43,405 bases of DNA, taken from Verrucomicrobiota bacterium. GTDB taxonomy: Bacteria > Verrucomicrobiota > Verrucomicrobiia > Limisphaerales > DSYF01. This document shows positions 8,770-17,320 of this stretch, in pieces. The notes under the pieces were generated by a model that saw nothing but the letters and a program-made list of their open reading frames with translations, made no database searches and was not told where the DNA came from. The position numbers and the translations under genes were made by a program. The stretch spans positions 1 through 43,405 of the forward strand of contig JALOTZ010000032.1 of the NCBI GenBank assembly GCA_025457615.1, in the 5' to 3' direction. How positions within the stretch are numbered: the stretch's first letter is position 1; each line of letters opens with the position of its first letter.

Positions 8770-10410
8770 TTAGCTTGTAGGCTCAGGGATCGCGTCAGGT
8801 TCAATGCTTGTGGACGCGGAGGGCATCTGCGTGTGTGGAACCTTGCTCGCTGCTTCGAGCGCGTTGCGGACTGGTTCGCACCCCTGGCGGCAATGCTGGG
8901 CGACCATTTTTCGCATCTCAGAAACCGAGCGGCCTATGATTCTCAAATGGCATAGCGCAATCAGATTCAGCTCTAAAGCAGGGGCGGCAAGATACTTGGG
9001 AGCCAATGCTTCGATCCGCTGTCTCTCGGCCTGGGAGAACTGGTCGATGAACCGGAAGACGCTTGGGCCACGCCCCCGACGTGGTTTAATCAGATGATGC
9101 AGTAGCCGGTAGCGGCTGTAGGGACTGAGAGAATCGTCGCTTAGTAACTCGATGATGGCCTCCCTCGCCCCTTGCTGCACTGCGGGCGGCACTCCCCGAT
9201 ACGCGGCGGTCTGAGCGAGCAGCCACGCTGCGTGCTTCGTCGGCCCGCGCCAGCGCGACACAACCTCCCGAAGTCGCCCAACGTGCCATGTTTGGCGTGC
9301 GATGAGACTGACAACTGGTTGACCGTTCGCGTCGTGCGCTCCAAGGAACTTGCAGAAGTCCTTCGCATCCCCGCCTGATTCCAGAGCCTGCCCCTCGGTG
9401 AAAGTCCTGGCGAACTGTTCAAAGGGCACATCAACCCTGCCCACGATCACTGATCCGGCCTGCTCGTCCTCCTCCTCGCCGTAGCCCGAACCCTGGTAGA
9501 GCCGCGACATCAAGTCGCTCCTCGACGGCTCGTCCTCCGCGATTTCGGTCTTCGATGAGTTTAGGTTGAGACCCTTGCGGAGTAGTTGCTCCTGCAATAT
9601 GCGGAGGTTCTGGAGCACTTCCTGTCTGGAATTTCCAAAGAGCCGGATGTCATCCACGTAACGACCATACGGAGCTTGAACGCGCACCATCGCATCGTCC
9701 ACGTCTTTGAGATACAGGTTGGCCAGATACCCTTCCACCCCGTCGCCAATCGGAAGGCCCTGGTGGGTTATTGCGGGGCCTTCTATCTGGCCAGTGCTCG
9801 GCGAGTAGTAAATTACCGGAACACGGAGAATGCGCTGAAAAAGGCGAACCAACGCGCAATCACGGGGGAGCATCAAGTGTCGGCAGACTGAATCCACCAG
9901 GTATTCGTGAGAGATCGAGTCGTAGAAGGACGAGATGTCCGTGCGGAGGAGGACAGAATTATCGGCGCAACGCTCTGCTTGCCACTGACAAAATCTCGCC
10001 CATCCACCCGTGGAGAAGTCCTCAATGAATCGAATGCTGGCGGCGGTGCCAGTAGCCCGGCGATTGGCGAAGCACTGCGGATGAATCTCTGATTCGATCT
10101 GCTCGGAAAAAACCAGCGCGAGCGCATACCGCACGGTGAGGTCTTTGATGGGGATGTAGATCATCCGCCTGTCACAGAGGTCATTCTTCGGAGGAAAATA
10201 GGCGAAGGCTGGCCTTGGCTCGAACCGGTCTGGATCGCTCAATTCCTGGACCAGTTCGTCGATCAGAGTCGCGGAGTTAGCGCGGGCATTCTCAATTTCC
10301 AGCGGATCGAAGAAGTAGTCGCCGTTGCTTCGGTCAAACAGGACGTAATTGAGTGCTGCCGTGAGAACCTCACGGCTTCGCAGACGGTTTAGTGCGTGCT
10401 GGTGGTCCAT
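8770..10410 (-). CDS. Reverse transcriptase embedded in the BREX operon (UG/Abi-like)
   Basis: 546 aa. The fingers/palm motifs are complete: motif A LLRTDISSFYDSI (154-166, Asp158), motif B QGLPIGDGVEGYLANLYL (217-234), motif C YVDDI (251-255, Asp253 and Asp254) and motif D KGLNLNSSKTEI (279-290). All three metal-binding aspartates are present. Motif B lacks the QG-SP form of group II introns and retrons and resembles abortive-infection and UG-type defence enzymes. Residues about 300-546 form an all-helical, possibly HEAT-like extension. No maturase, endonuclease or Cas1 domain is seen. I chose the ATG at 10410 because AAAGGAGA lies 7 bases upstream, overlapping the brxC stop at 10422. The gene ends 3 bases before pglX, so it is co-transcribed. 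Its template and product are unknown. Confidence 0.9.
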   Translation of the reverse strand: MDHQHALNRLRSREVLTAALNYVLFDRSNGDYFFDPLEIENARANSATLIDELVQELSDPDRFEPRPAFAYFPPKNDLCDRRMIYIPIKDLTVRYALALVFSEQIESEIHPQCFANRRATGTAASIRFIEDFSTGGWARFCQWQAERCADNSVLLRTDISSFYDSISHEYLVDSVCRHLMLPRDCALVRLFQRILRVPVIYYSPSTGQIEGPAITHQGLPIGDGVEGYLANLYLKDVDDAMVRVQAPYGRYVDDIRLFGNSRQEVLQNLRILQEQLLRKGLNLNSSKTEIAEDEPSRSDLMSRLYQGSGYGEEEDEQAGSVIVGRVDVPFEQFARTFTEGQALESGGDAKDFCKFLGAHDANGQPVVSLIARQTWHVGRLREVVSRWRGPTKHAAWLLAQTAAYRGVPPAVQQGAREAIIELLSDDSLSPYSRYRLLHHLIKPRRGRGPSVFRFIDQFSQAERQRIEALAPKYLAAPALELNLIALCHLRIIGRSVSEMRKMVAQHCRQGCEPVRNALEAASKVPHTQMPSASTSIEPDAIPEPTS

Positions 10411-10421
10411 AGATGTCTCCT

Positions 10422-13400
10422 TTATCCGATGCCCACGGGGCCATTCTTGAGATTGTCTTTGACCTGCTGTTTCACCTTGGCCAGCCACGCCTCCAACTCG
10501 GCGTCGTTATGGATCGTGGCCGAGGGCAGCGTGACGTAAACCACCTTGGGTTCGATCAGCTTGGCCGCGTCGCGCTGGGCCTTCTGAAACCGCTGCGGTA
10601 GCGCATCGCACCGGGCCTGCCACATGTCCAGGCTCATGGCCTCCAGGCTGGCGATGACCTCCGCCTCCGTGCCGACCTTGATGCCCGGCACGGTGGTCAG
10701 GCCGTGCTGATCCAGGATGGACTCGCGCTGCGGGTCCGTGAGCTTCGGCCAGGCGTCCGACTGCTGTAGCCCCGCCATGCCTTCCTGGTGGAGCTGCTGG
10801 TAGCGGGTGTGGTGCCCGGTGAGCTTCTCCCGGAGAACCTGGGTGAGCTTGTCGCAAAGAGGCGCGACCGGATCGGGATCGGCCAGGAGCTGGCGCTCGC
10901 CCTCGATGGTCTGCATCTGCTGCCGGGCGTCGTCCGCCTCCGGCAGCTTGGCCGCGTGCCCGGCGAGATCGTTCAAGCTGGTCCAGCGGGGGAGCCGGTC
11001 CTGGATGGCCTTGGCCGTCTTGGTCCATTCGGTCAGGTTGTTGGTCAGAGCGTCGCGCTCCTCGTAGAGTCTGACCAACTGCTCGTTGCCCGTGAGCGCC
11101 TTGATCTCCTTGACCGGAGTGAGGTTGGGCTTCTCCGGTCGCGGGGCGTCGCCCCCAGCGGTTTCAGCCAGGGCGATGACCTTGGCGATGAACTCCGGCG
11201 CGACCGCCGTCTCCTCGCCCGGCTTGCAGCCCACCTGGGCGGCTTGAAAGAGTTTACGAACGGCGAGCTTCTGCGCGGCGGAGATGGTGACGTGCTCGGT
11301 GCGGAAATCGCAGATGCCGATCTTCGAGTGGTCGAGCTGGCGCGGATCGAACGGCTGCCCGTTCTGCGTTACGCGCAGGTGCCCCGTGACCGAGAGCAGC
11401 ACCAGGGCACCGTCAATGGCGTCCTGGGGCCATCCGTATTGGCCGGAGGAGAATTGTCGGCGAAGTTCACTGCCCTTCTTCCCGGCGTTGACGAAGCCGA
11501 GGATGGCGGCGCACACCGGATGCTTGTCGGGGTCGCCCTTGAACGCGAGCGCCTCCAGGGCATTGCTGTCGCCCTTCTTGGACCGCTCCACCACCTTTTC
11601 CCACCGTGGATCGTCCGCCACGTCGAACTGCGGATACAATCGGGTCAGGGCGTTTTTGGAGGCTTCCTCGACCCGATCCCGCATGAACATCCCGGCGATC
11701 TCGTTGCCGCCCGCCATGAAGACCCGCGTGCCGTTGACGATCTCCGTGACGATGCCTTTGAGCTTGGTTTCGGCCACGGTCTTCCGGGTCTCGATGGCAG
11801 CCCGCGCTTCCAGTCCCTCCGGCGTGGTGGGCGTGCCCTTGATGTTCAGGGTCTCCTCCGCCGCCTTGAGGCTGGCCACGGTCTTCTTCAACTCGTCCGC
11901 CGAGCGTCGGGGAATGTAAACAAAAACGAGCGGGCTGTCGGTGCCAGCTTTTTGGGCCTCGGCCACGATGGACTTTTCGTCCACCGTCCAGCCGTCACGG
12001 ACCCACACGGGCACGCCCTGGCCGGTGGGGATCGGCGTCTCGGTGCCGGTGAACAGCTCGACCTTCCGGGCAACCTTGCTGTTGCCGTGGATGACCTTGA
12101 GGTTCTTCAGGTCGGCGCATTCGGCCCGGAGCAGGTCGGCCCGCTCGCTGGCGATCCGGGCGTCGTCGTTGACGATGCGATTGAAGTTCTTTTTGAACTC
12201 GGCATCCCAACTGGCGCTCTCCGGCGTTTGGAGCCGGTATTCTTCGTCCACCACCATGAGCTGCCCGGCCTGGACCAGGGACTGGAGCAATTCCGGCACC
12301 TTCTTTCGCAGCTCGGCGCTGCCCGCCTTCAAGTCCTCGACCAACAGATCGGCGAGCACGTCCGCCGTGGCGCGGACACCGAGGTCGGCACCGGCCTCAC
12401 GCGGCAGCTTGTTGATGAGGAAGACCAGGGCGCAAATCCGGGCGCTGAGCCTGCCGGTCGCGCTGCCGTCGTCCAGCTTGCGGATCATCTCGTCGATCTT
12501 GGGCTGGAGGATGCCGGTCTGGAGCAGGTCCGTGGCTTTGACCCAGTAGATGGAGTCGCCGCCCACGACGGTTTCGACCGGTCGGTCGGCATAGGTGCGG
12601 ACGGATTCGTAAACAATTCCAAGCTGGTTGCGGAGTTGGGCTGCCGTGCCCGCCACGTCCACCGCCCGGAGCACTTTTTCCCAGAACCGCCGCCGCACCG
12701 GCAGCAGCGGGTAGTCGGCGACATACGCCGCATCATCTTCGGCGCGGGTTTCGATCTTGGTGCCGGTCAGGTGCCGGGTGATCTCGCCTTCATGGGCGGA
12801 GACGACCTGCTTGATGGTGGAGGTCTTGTCCGGCTTCTTCGCGGTGATGACCTGGCGGATGACGGCCTCAACGTCAGTGTCCGAGAGCTGGATCGGCACC
12901 CGGAAGCGGTCGCGCAGTTTTTGGAGCTGGGGCGTGCCGCTCAGGGCGGACTGGCCCGTGGCCACGATCAGCACCCGGCTGTTGAGCTGCTTGGAGCAGG
13001 CTTCGACGACTTCTTGGATTTGTAAACTTCGATCACTGTCATCGCCGATGAACTGCTGGACCTCATCGAGCACGACCAGCGTGCAGGGCAACTGGCCCCT
13101 GACCGCCAGCGCGTCGCGCATGGACTGGAGCATGTCATCAATGGTGATGTCCTTCACGTTGGGGAACTGCTGCGCCAGGGACTTGGAGATGTCACTGACG
13201 GATGCGCCCAGTCCTTCGTCCACCAGGGCTTTGTGCAGCACCGGTGACACCCACAGGTTGTTCAGCTCCTTGGTGAAGTCACGGCCCGCCTTCGTCACCC
13301 GACTCTTGACCGCATCCAGTTTTCCGTTGTCCCGGAGCCACATGACGAACCGCGCAACCGGATACTTCGGCGGCAGGCCCACGGATTTGAAAATGATGTT

Positions 13401-13856
13401 GAGCACCGACAGGCGCACGTTGTCGCCCAGCTCGCCGCGCAGGGTGCCAGACGCGGCGTGGAGACCACCCAGGCGCTTGCCCGCCGTGGTCAACTCCTTG
13501 AGCAGGTCGGCGACCTCGGTGGAGAGGTTCGTCAAGCCCCTTGCTCTGGCTTTGTCTTCGGGAAACTCGAAATCGTTCCAGAGGTAGCGCAGGATTTTTC
13601 CCAGGTGCGATTTGCCTGATCCGTAGAAGCCCGACACCCAAACAGCCGGTTGTTCCGGGCGATCCAGGCTGCCGATGTAGGTGCGGAGGATTTTTTCCAG
13701 GCCCTTGGAATACTCGCCCTCGCACACGAAGGTCTTCAACTCGAACCGCAGCGTCTTCAACTCCTCCGGCGTCACGGCGTCCTTCACGACCGCCACGCCG
13801 TTGTTGAGCAGTTCGAGGGTCTTCGGGTTGGTTGTGAATAGTTCGCCGAGGTTCAT
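10422..13856 (-). CDS. brxC: BrxC, large BREX P-loop ATPase (PglY family)
   Basis: 1144 aa, typical length for BrxC. The N-terminal NTPase has Walker A GFYGSGKSH (76-84) and Walker B VVLDEVQQF (261-269). A long helical and coiled-coil C-terminal half follows. BrxC is a core component needed for BREX defence and methylation and interacts with PglZ and BrxB. I took the ATG at 13856, which begins the family-typical MNLGELF. It overlaps the brxB stop as ATGA, and an upstream in-frame ATG at 13907 would add 17 residues inside brxB. The stop at 10422 lies within the ribosome binding region of the downstream reverse transcriptase. Confidence 0.95.
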   Translation of the reverse strand: MNLGELFTTNPKTLELLNNGVAVVKDAVTPEELKTLRFELKTFVCEGEYSKGLEKILRTYIGSLDRPEQPAVWVSGFYGSGKSHLGKILRYLWNDFEFPEDKARARGLTNLSTEVADLLKELTTAGKRLGGLHAASGTLRGELGDNVRLSVLNIIFKSVGLPPKYPVARFVMWLRDNGKLDAVKSRVTKAGRDFTKELNNLWVSPVLHKALVDEGLGASVSDISKSLAQQFPNVKDITIDDMLQSMRDALAVRGQLPCTLVVLDEVQQFIGDDSDRSLQIQEVVEACSKQLNSRVLIVATGQSALSGTPQLQKLRDRFRVPIQLSDTDVEAVIRQVITAKKPDKTSTIKQVVSAHEGEITRHLTGTKIETRAEDDAAYVADYPLLPVRRRFWEKVLRAVDVAGTAAQLRNQLGIVYESVRTYADRPVETVVGGDSIYWVKATDLLQTGILQPKIDEMIRKLDDGSATGRLSARICALVFLINKLPREAGADLGVRATADVLADLLVEDLKAGSAELRKKVPELLQSLVQAGQLMVVDEEYRLQTPESASWDAEFKKNFNRIVNDDARIASERADLLRAECADLKNLKVIHGNSKVARKVELFTGTETPIPTGQGVPVWVRDGWTVDEKSIVAEAQKAGTDSPLVFVYIPRRSADELKKTVASLKAAEETLNIKGTPTTPEGLEARAAIETRKTVAETKLKGIVTEIVNGTRVFMAGGNEIAGMFMRDRVEEASKNALTRLYPQFDVADDPRWEKVVERSKKGDSNALEALAFKGDPDKHPVCAAILGFVNAGKKGSELRRQFSSGQYGWPQDAIDGALVLLSVTGHLRVTQNGQPFDPRQLDHSKIGICDFRTEHVTISAAQKLAVRKLFQAAQVGCKPGEETAVAPEFIAKVIALAETAGGDAPRPEKPNLTPVKEIKALTGNEQLVRLYEERDALTNNLTEWTKTAKAIQDRLPRWTSLNDLAGHAAKLPEADDARQQMQTIEGERQLLADPDPVAPLCDKLTQVLREKLTGHHTRYQQLHQEGMAGLQQSDAWPKLTDPQRESILDQHGLTTVPGIKVGTEAEVIASLEAMSLDMWQARCDALPQRFQKAQRDAAKLIEPKVVYVTLPSATIHNDAELEAWLAKVKQQVKDNLKNGPVGIG

Positions 13857-14422
13857 GATCTGATTGCTCCTTCGTCTGCCGTGATCGGCACGGCCAGGTA
13901 ATTCCACCCCTCACGGGCATCCAGGAAGCGGTAGGTGTTGTTTTCGTGCTCGCCGGGGAAAAAGACCAGGAGCCGTCCACGGATGGCGGACTCCACCTTC
14001 GACACCATTTCCGAAGTCTTCAGGAACCCGAACAGGCTGGCCACGCCGTAGATCGCAACGACGGTATTCTCGTCCGCCTTGGTCGAGGTCAGCACGTCCG
14101 TCACCTGGCGCACGATGGCCTCTTTGAAGTCGTCCACCGCTGGGGACTCGCCTTCCAGGTGTTCGGGGGACTCGAAGTAGCCGTCGCGGTATTCGTGCTG
14201 GGACAACCACTGGGCGAAGGCGTCCGTGAGGTCAATCGTGATCCAGCCATGCTTGGCGCGTTTGGTCGAAATCTCGAACTCCTCCAGTCGCCTGCGGAGC
14301 CGCCGCTCCTCGCCCTTGTGATAGACCGCGAACCAAACGCGCTGCGGACCCGCGAGGCTGCGCTCCCACGGAAGCGAGACGCGGGTGTCGTAGCTCTGGA
14401 TCAATCGTTCAATTTGGGCCAT
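13853..14422 (-). CDS. brxB: BrxB, BREX DUF1788 protein
   Basis: 189 aa, matching the DUF1788 family size. Family-typical phrases are visible, such as RVWFAVYHKGEERRLRRRL (28-46), GVASLFGFLKTSEM near residue 125 and GRLLVFFPGEHENN near 148, followed by FLDAREGWNYLAVPI. BrxB is a small core component of type 1 BREX required for defence. Its biochemical role is not settled. Its start overlaps the end of the upstream gene by 14 bases and its stop overlaps the brxC start by 4, so it sits firmly in the operon. Confidence 0.93.
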   Translation of the reverse strand: MAQIERLIQSYDTRVSLPWERSLAGPQRVWFAVYHKGEERRLRRRLEEFEISTKRAKHGWITIDLTDAFAQWLSQHEYRDGYFESPEHLEGESPAVDDFKEAIVRQVTDVLTSTKADENTVVAIYGVASLFGFLKTSEMVSKVESAIRGRLLVFFPGEHENNTYRFLDAREGWNYLAVPITADEGAIRS

Positions 14423-15242
14423 GTGACGATTTGACCTCCGTTGGGGTTAGGAGTTGCCGGAAGTTGATCTCGAAGACGTTCCCCGCGCCTTTGAAATCCA
14501 ACCAGCCGCGCTTCGATGCTTCCTGGGTCAGACGGATCACCTGGTCGCGTTGCACGTCGAGGAGCCGCGCCCAGTCGCTTTCGAGCAGGAGCTGACCATG
14601 CAGACCGCACAGGTAACCGAGCGCCAGGGCGTAGGCGGCAACTGCTGGTGTCACCACTGGCCGGGTGCGGACCTTGTTGACCTTGCCCTTAAAGAAACCG
14701 GCCTGCGCCCATGACGCGGCCACGTTCTGCGCCAGGGAGCGGGTCATTGCTTCGCTGAACCGGCCCGGCAGCTCCCGGTTGAAAAAGTTTACAAAGTCAT
14801 CGGTCGTCAGCGTCTCAGCGGGCTTCATCTCCAGGACTTTTTTCGCCGAGCGCCGGAGCAGCGCGTCCCGCGCCTGGGCGCACGTCAGCGCGAGCATCGG
14901 ACGGCTGGGTGTGTCCGCTTCCCAGAAGAAACGGAGGAGGCGGAACACGGTGACACCAGGATCGAGGGCGTAGAGGTCGGCCAGGTGCCGGGCCGTGAGC
15001 CAGCGGTTGCTGGTGGTGCGCTTGCCCAAGACGTTCTCCTCGACGATCAGCCGGTTGAAATCGTCGCGCTTGGCATCCTTGTTCTTCACGGCAGCCAGGA
15101 GCGCCGTCAGGTCGGCGAGCATCATGGTGCGAGCCGTGTGCGCCCCGCTCGCTCCGGCCTTGAAACCAAACTCCGTCCCCAGCTTGCCCAGGGTGCCTGG
15201 GCTGCCGCTCGCACTCGCCGCCGACTTGGATGCACCTTTCAT
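14409..15242 (-). CDS. brxA: BrxA-position protein, first gene of the BREX operon
   Basis: 277 aa from the ATG at 15242. BrxA (DUF1819) is a small DNA-binding winged-helix protein of about 200 aa. This protein holds the brxA position and overlaps brxB, but is longer and carries a low-complexity Ala/Ser/Gly leader (residues 1-36). The body is helical. One segment reads RTTSNRWLTARHLADLYAL (75-93). A region near 200-250, with QRDQVIRLTQEASKRGWLDF, could be a winged helix. The assignment rests mainly on position and size class, so a sequence-divergent BrxA or an analogous protein is equally possible. No good ribosome binding site precedes 15242, and a TTG at 15278 is an alternative start. Confidence 0.65.
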   Translation of the reverse strand: MKGASKSAASASGSPGTLGKLGTEFGFKAGASGAHTARTMMLADLTALLAAVKNKDAKRDDFNRLIVEENVLGKRTTSNRWLTARHLADLYALDPGVTVFRLLRFFWEADTPSRPMLALTCAQARDALLRRSAKKVLEMKPAETLTTDDFVNFFNRELPGRFSEAMTRSLAQNVAASWAQAGFFKGKVNKVRTRPVVTPAVAAYALALGYLCGLHGQLLLESDWARLLDVQRDQVIRLTQEASKRGWLDFKGAGNVFEINFRQLLTPTEVKSSHGPN

Positions 15243-15667
15243 GGGGTCAAAACGACAGTCAGGATGTGATTCAAGCAAAAACTTCCGCGAGCTACAACGC
15301 CAAATCCGTGGGAAATGTTCCTCCGCACCACCCTTAACCGACGCTGAGCGAACGAGCTACAAGGGTGGATGCGGTGTGAGCCACGCCACGTTCCGGGGGA
15401 CAGTGTGGCGGTCCAGGGCGGAGGCGAAGAATGGATGTTCCTCATTGGGACCAGATGCTAGACCGGGCCACGCTCTTGGACCTGCGAGATGGATGACGCA
15501 ACGGTAGCCACGGCGACGGCGAAGACGCATACCGGAACGCACCAGAACGTGACGCAGGTGCTCAACGCCAAAGTGCCCCCCCCCGACAGCGCCGCCGAAC
15601 CGGATGGCGCGTTTACAAATTTGGTTCTATGTGGAACGAGACTATGCGCTGGCGAAGACGAAGAACG
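15243..15667. promoter_or_regulatory. Divergent control region of the BREX operon
   Basis: About 420 bases without a convincing gene separate the BREX operon (leftward) from two small rightward genes. The region contains perfect 8-base arms CCACCCTT (15328-15335) and AAGGGTGG (15361-15368) around a 25-base spacer. It also has a direct repeat CGAGCTACAA at 15288-15297 and 15353-15362. Such repeats fit an operator or leader hairpin. No confident -35/-10 pair was identified. No BrxR-type WYL regulator gene is adjacent. Confidence 0.4.
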
Positions 15668-15940
15668 ATGCCGACCCTCCGGGAAGTGGGCCGCGTCCAG
15701 GCAGTCCTGGAGCGCGACCCAGCAGCTCGACGCTGGTTGGGGCCGAAGACGGCACCTGTCCGCAGCCGGAGCGGTGACGTGGCTTTGTTCTCGCCGGAAG
15801 CCGTGGCCGTTGCCGAGGCGTTGATGGCCGACAAGTGCAACCCGGAACGAGTGGCCTTGCGGCAGGTTCTTGCCGTGGCCGTGCGGCTGCTTCGCGGCCT
15901 CAGCAAGAAGGACGAAGGCGCTACGCAGCCCGGCGCGTAG
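15668..15940 (+). CDS. Small unknown protein divergent from BREX
   Basis: 90 aa. I do not recognise a family. Coding is supported by strong G/C bias at third codon positions over the whole frame. The sequence is basic and helical, with the phrases LERDPAARRWLGPKTAP (residues 13-29) and LFSPEAVAVAEALM. It might bind nucleic acid or act as a small regulator, but this is inferred only from size, charge and position next to the BREX control region. An upstream in-frame ATG at 15629 would add 13 Arg-rich residues. I prefer 15668 because GAAGAA lies just before it. Confidence 0.5.
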   Translation: MPTLREVGRVQAVLERDPAARRWLGPKTAPVRSRSGDVALFSPEAVAVAEALMADKCNPERVALRQVLAVAVRLLRGLSKKDEGATQPGA

Positions 15941-16050
15941 GTAGGTGTGGGCCAGGTGCTGGCCGCAACGCACGTATGATTTTCATTGAACCAGCGGTAG
16001 CCTTTGCCAGTCGAACGCGCCCCCCAACTTTGCCGCCGATCTCGGATGCA

Positions 16051-16398
16051 ATGACCGCCAGGGAGATCATGGCCATTTCCATGTCCGGGCAGGCTGAGCA
16101 GCCTTCCACTGAAAGCGACTTGCGTGATCTGATACTTGAGATTCTGAACTTTGAGGGCGAAATCCCCGTTCGCATCACCGACGTAGTAAACCGGGTTGCG
16201 GCCTGGACTCCGAACCTGTCCAGGCGTGAACGTGAGCGGGCCAAGCTCTCCGCGTTTCGGATGCTGGGTCGGATGATAAGAAGGAAAGAGCTGCGGCGGG
16301 TCTCCAGGAACTACGTCTTGATCGAGCCAGAACAAGACGGGCATCACGACCCGGCCATTCGCCTCCATCCGGTCGATCTGCCGGAGCCGCGTGTCTGA
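16051..16398 (+). CDS. Small winged-helix-like protein
   Basis: About 115 aa. The core has the look of a small winged helix: helix DLRDLILEILNFEG, then ITDVVNRVAAW, then RERAKLSAFRMLGRMIRRKEL, ending in a strand hairpin RRVSRNYVLIEP. This suggests a DNA-binding regulator. Third codon positions are G/C rich, which supports coding. The start is uncertain: ATG codons at 16051, 16069 and 16081 are possible, and AGGGAG at about 16062-16067 is too near 16069 and rather far from 16081. It lies downstream of another small gene in the same direction and faces the RuvC-like gene tail to tail. Confidence 0.55.
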   Translation: MTAREIMAISMSGQAEQPSTESDLRDLILEILNFEGEIPVRITDVVNRVAAWTPNLSRRERERAKLSAFRMLGRMIRRKELRRVSRNYVLIEPEQDGHHDPAIRLHPVDLPEPRV

Positions 16399-16413
16399 TC
16401 GGGGTCCGCACCC

Positions 16414-16442
16414 TTGCACCGCGAGTGCGTTGGGGAGTGCAA
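16414..16442. terminator. Possible hairpin between convergent genes
   Basis: TTGCAC at 16414-16419 pairs with GTGCAA at 16437-16442 in the 143-base gap between two convergent genes. The arms are only 6 bases and no T-run follows on either strand, so this is at best a weak terminator candidate. Confidence 0.2.
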
Positions 16443-16541
16443 CGACGCAATGACGATTTGAAAAGGCTGTAAGTCGATGTTGATGAACTTGAAATGGGCG
16501 AAAGAGCCAGGTGTGCCAGTTCAGCGCGTCCTCGAAGCCAG

Positions 16542-17054
16542 TCAAGAGGCTGGTGTGCTCACATCACCGGACCTGGCAGGTTCAGTCACGCGCCGTGAAG
16601 CCCCGCCGAGCGCGTATTCCAAAATCAGCAGTGCGTCAGCCGTCGCCAGGGTTGGTTTCAGGTGCGGATACAGCCGCTGAGCACAACCCTTCAGCTTGTT
16701 TTTCCACTCGCTTCTGGATGAGCAACCCGAAGCATTCCCCAGGCCCAGGCCCTTTTGCCAACGCTGCGGGCGCACGAGTTCAACCCGAACGCCAAGGGCC
16801 TGGAGAACACCCAGTATGAATCCGAAATTCCGCCCGAACTTGAACGCGCTGGATGCGGGCTGGGCCTGGCCGATGTAGCCGCCTACCTCCTCGATGACGG
16901 CGACGGTGTTAGCGGGTTCACGGCACAGGTCTCGGAGAAGGTTGACCAGATCGCCCTCCGTGGGCGGCATGGGCACGGCGTCGGTGGGCTGGCCATCGCG
17001 CTGGACGGCGATGCCGCCGCTCGCGCCGGGGTCGATGGCGATCAAAATGCTCAT
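16542..17054 (-). CDS. RuvC-like Holliday junction resolvase (phage/plasmid type)
   Basis: 170 aa from the ATG at 17054. RNase H fold motifs of RuvC-like resolvases are visible: IAIDPGASGGIA (5-16, catalytic Asp8), VAVIEEVGGY (51-60, Glu55/56) and a late ATADALLILEYA (137-148, Asp140). These enzymes cut four-way DNA junctions. The divergent, compact form resembles those in phages and plasmids more than housekeeping ruvC. Basic residues near KNKLKGCAQR support DNA binding. It follows a small gene and the Rep-like gene in the same direction, 28 bases apart, suggesting a shared replication module. A GTG at 17081 is an alternative start, and no clear ribosome binding site separates the two. Confidence 0.75.
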   Translation of the reverse strand: MSILIAIDPGASGGIAVQRDGQPTDAVPMPPTEGDLVNLLRDLCREPANTVAVIEEVGGYIGQAQPASSAFKFGRNFGFILGVLQALGVRVELVRPQRWQKGLGLGNASGCSSRSEWKNKLKGCAQRLYPHLKPTLATADALLILEYALGGASRRVTEPARSGDVSTPAS

Positions 17055-17082
17055 GCTGCTCAGGAGGTAGGCTCCGTCCACG

Positions 17083-17319
17083 CTACTTGATTCTGAGCGG
17101 ATCGCAGGTTTCCTCGTAAACACGCACGATGCCGTCGAGAATCTGTTGACGCTCCTCCGCGCCCGGATACTTCTCGTAGTGCTCGCTCATGTTGAGCGCG
17201 GACAGCAACAAGGAGTAGATCGTGGACTGGACGGTGTAGTGCGGATGCTTGTCCAGATCGAGGTCGGCGGGCCGCTTGCCCGCTTCGCGTTGAGGTTCGA
17301 GGGTCGGTGTTTTGTTCAT
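17083..17319 (-). CDS. Small protein of unknown function between rep-like and ruvC-like genes
   Basis: 78 aa from the ATG at 17319, one base after the stop of the Rep-like gene. It is acidic and helical, for example STIYSLLLSALNMSEHYEKY, and belongs to no family I recognise. In-frame starts at 17361 and 17436 would give up to 117 aa but would overlap the upstream gene heavily. The tight spacing suggests co-translation with the Rep-like protein and a supporting role in the same element. Confidence 0.45.
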   Translation of the reverse strand: MNKTPTLEPQREAGKRPADLDLDKHPHYTVQSTIYSLLLSALNMSEHYEKYPGAEERQQILDGIVRVYEETCDPLRIK

Positions 17320-17320
17320 G

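Noticed and set aside
8770-10410. Diversity-generating retroelement
   Set aside because: Motif B is not of the DGR form, there is no avd-like accessory gene, and I found no template/variable repeat pair with A-biased differences.
10411-10421. Retron-type non-coding RNA upstream of the reverse transcriptase
   Set aside because: Only 11 bases separate brxC and the reverse transcriptase, and the upstream DNA codes for BrxC, so there is no room for an msr-msd locus.
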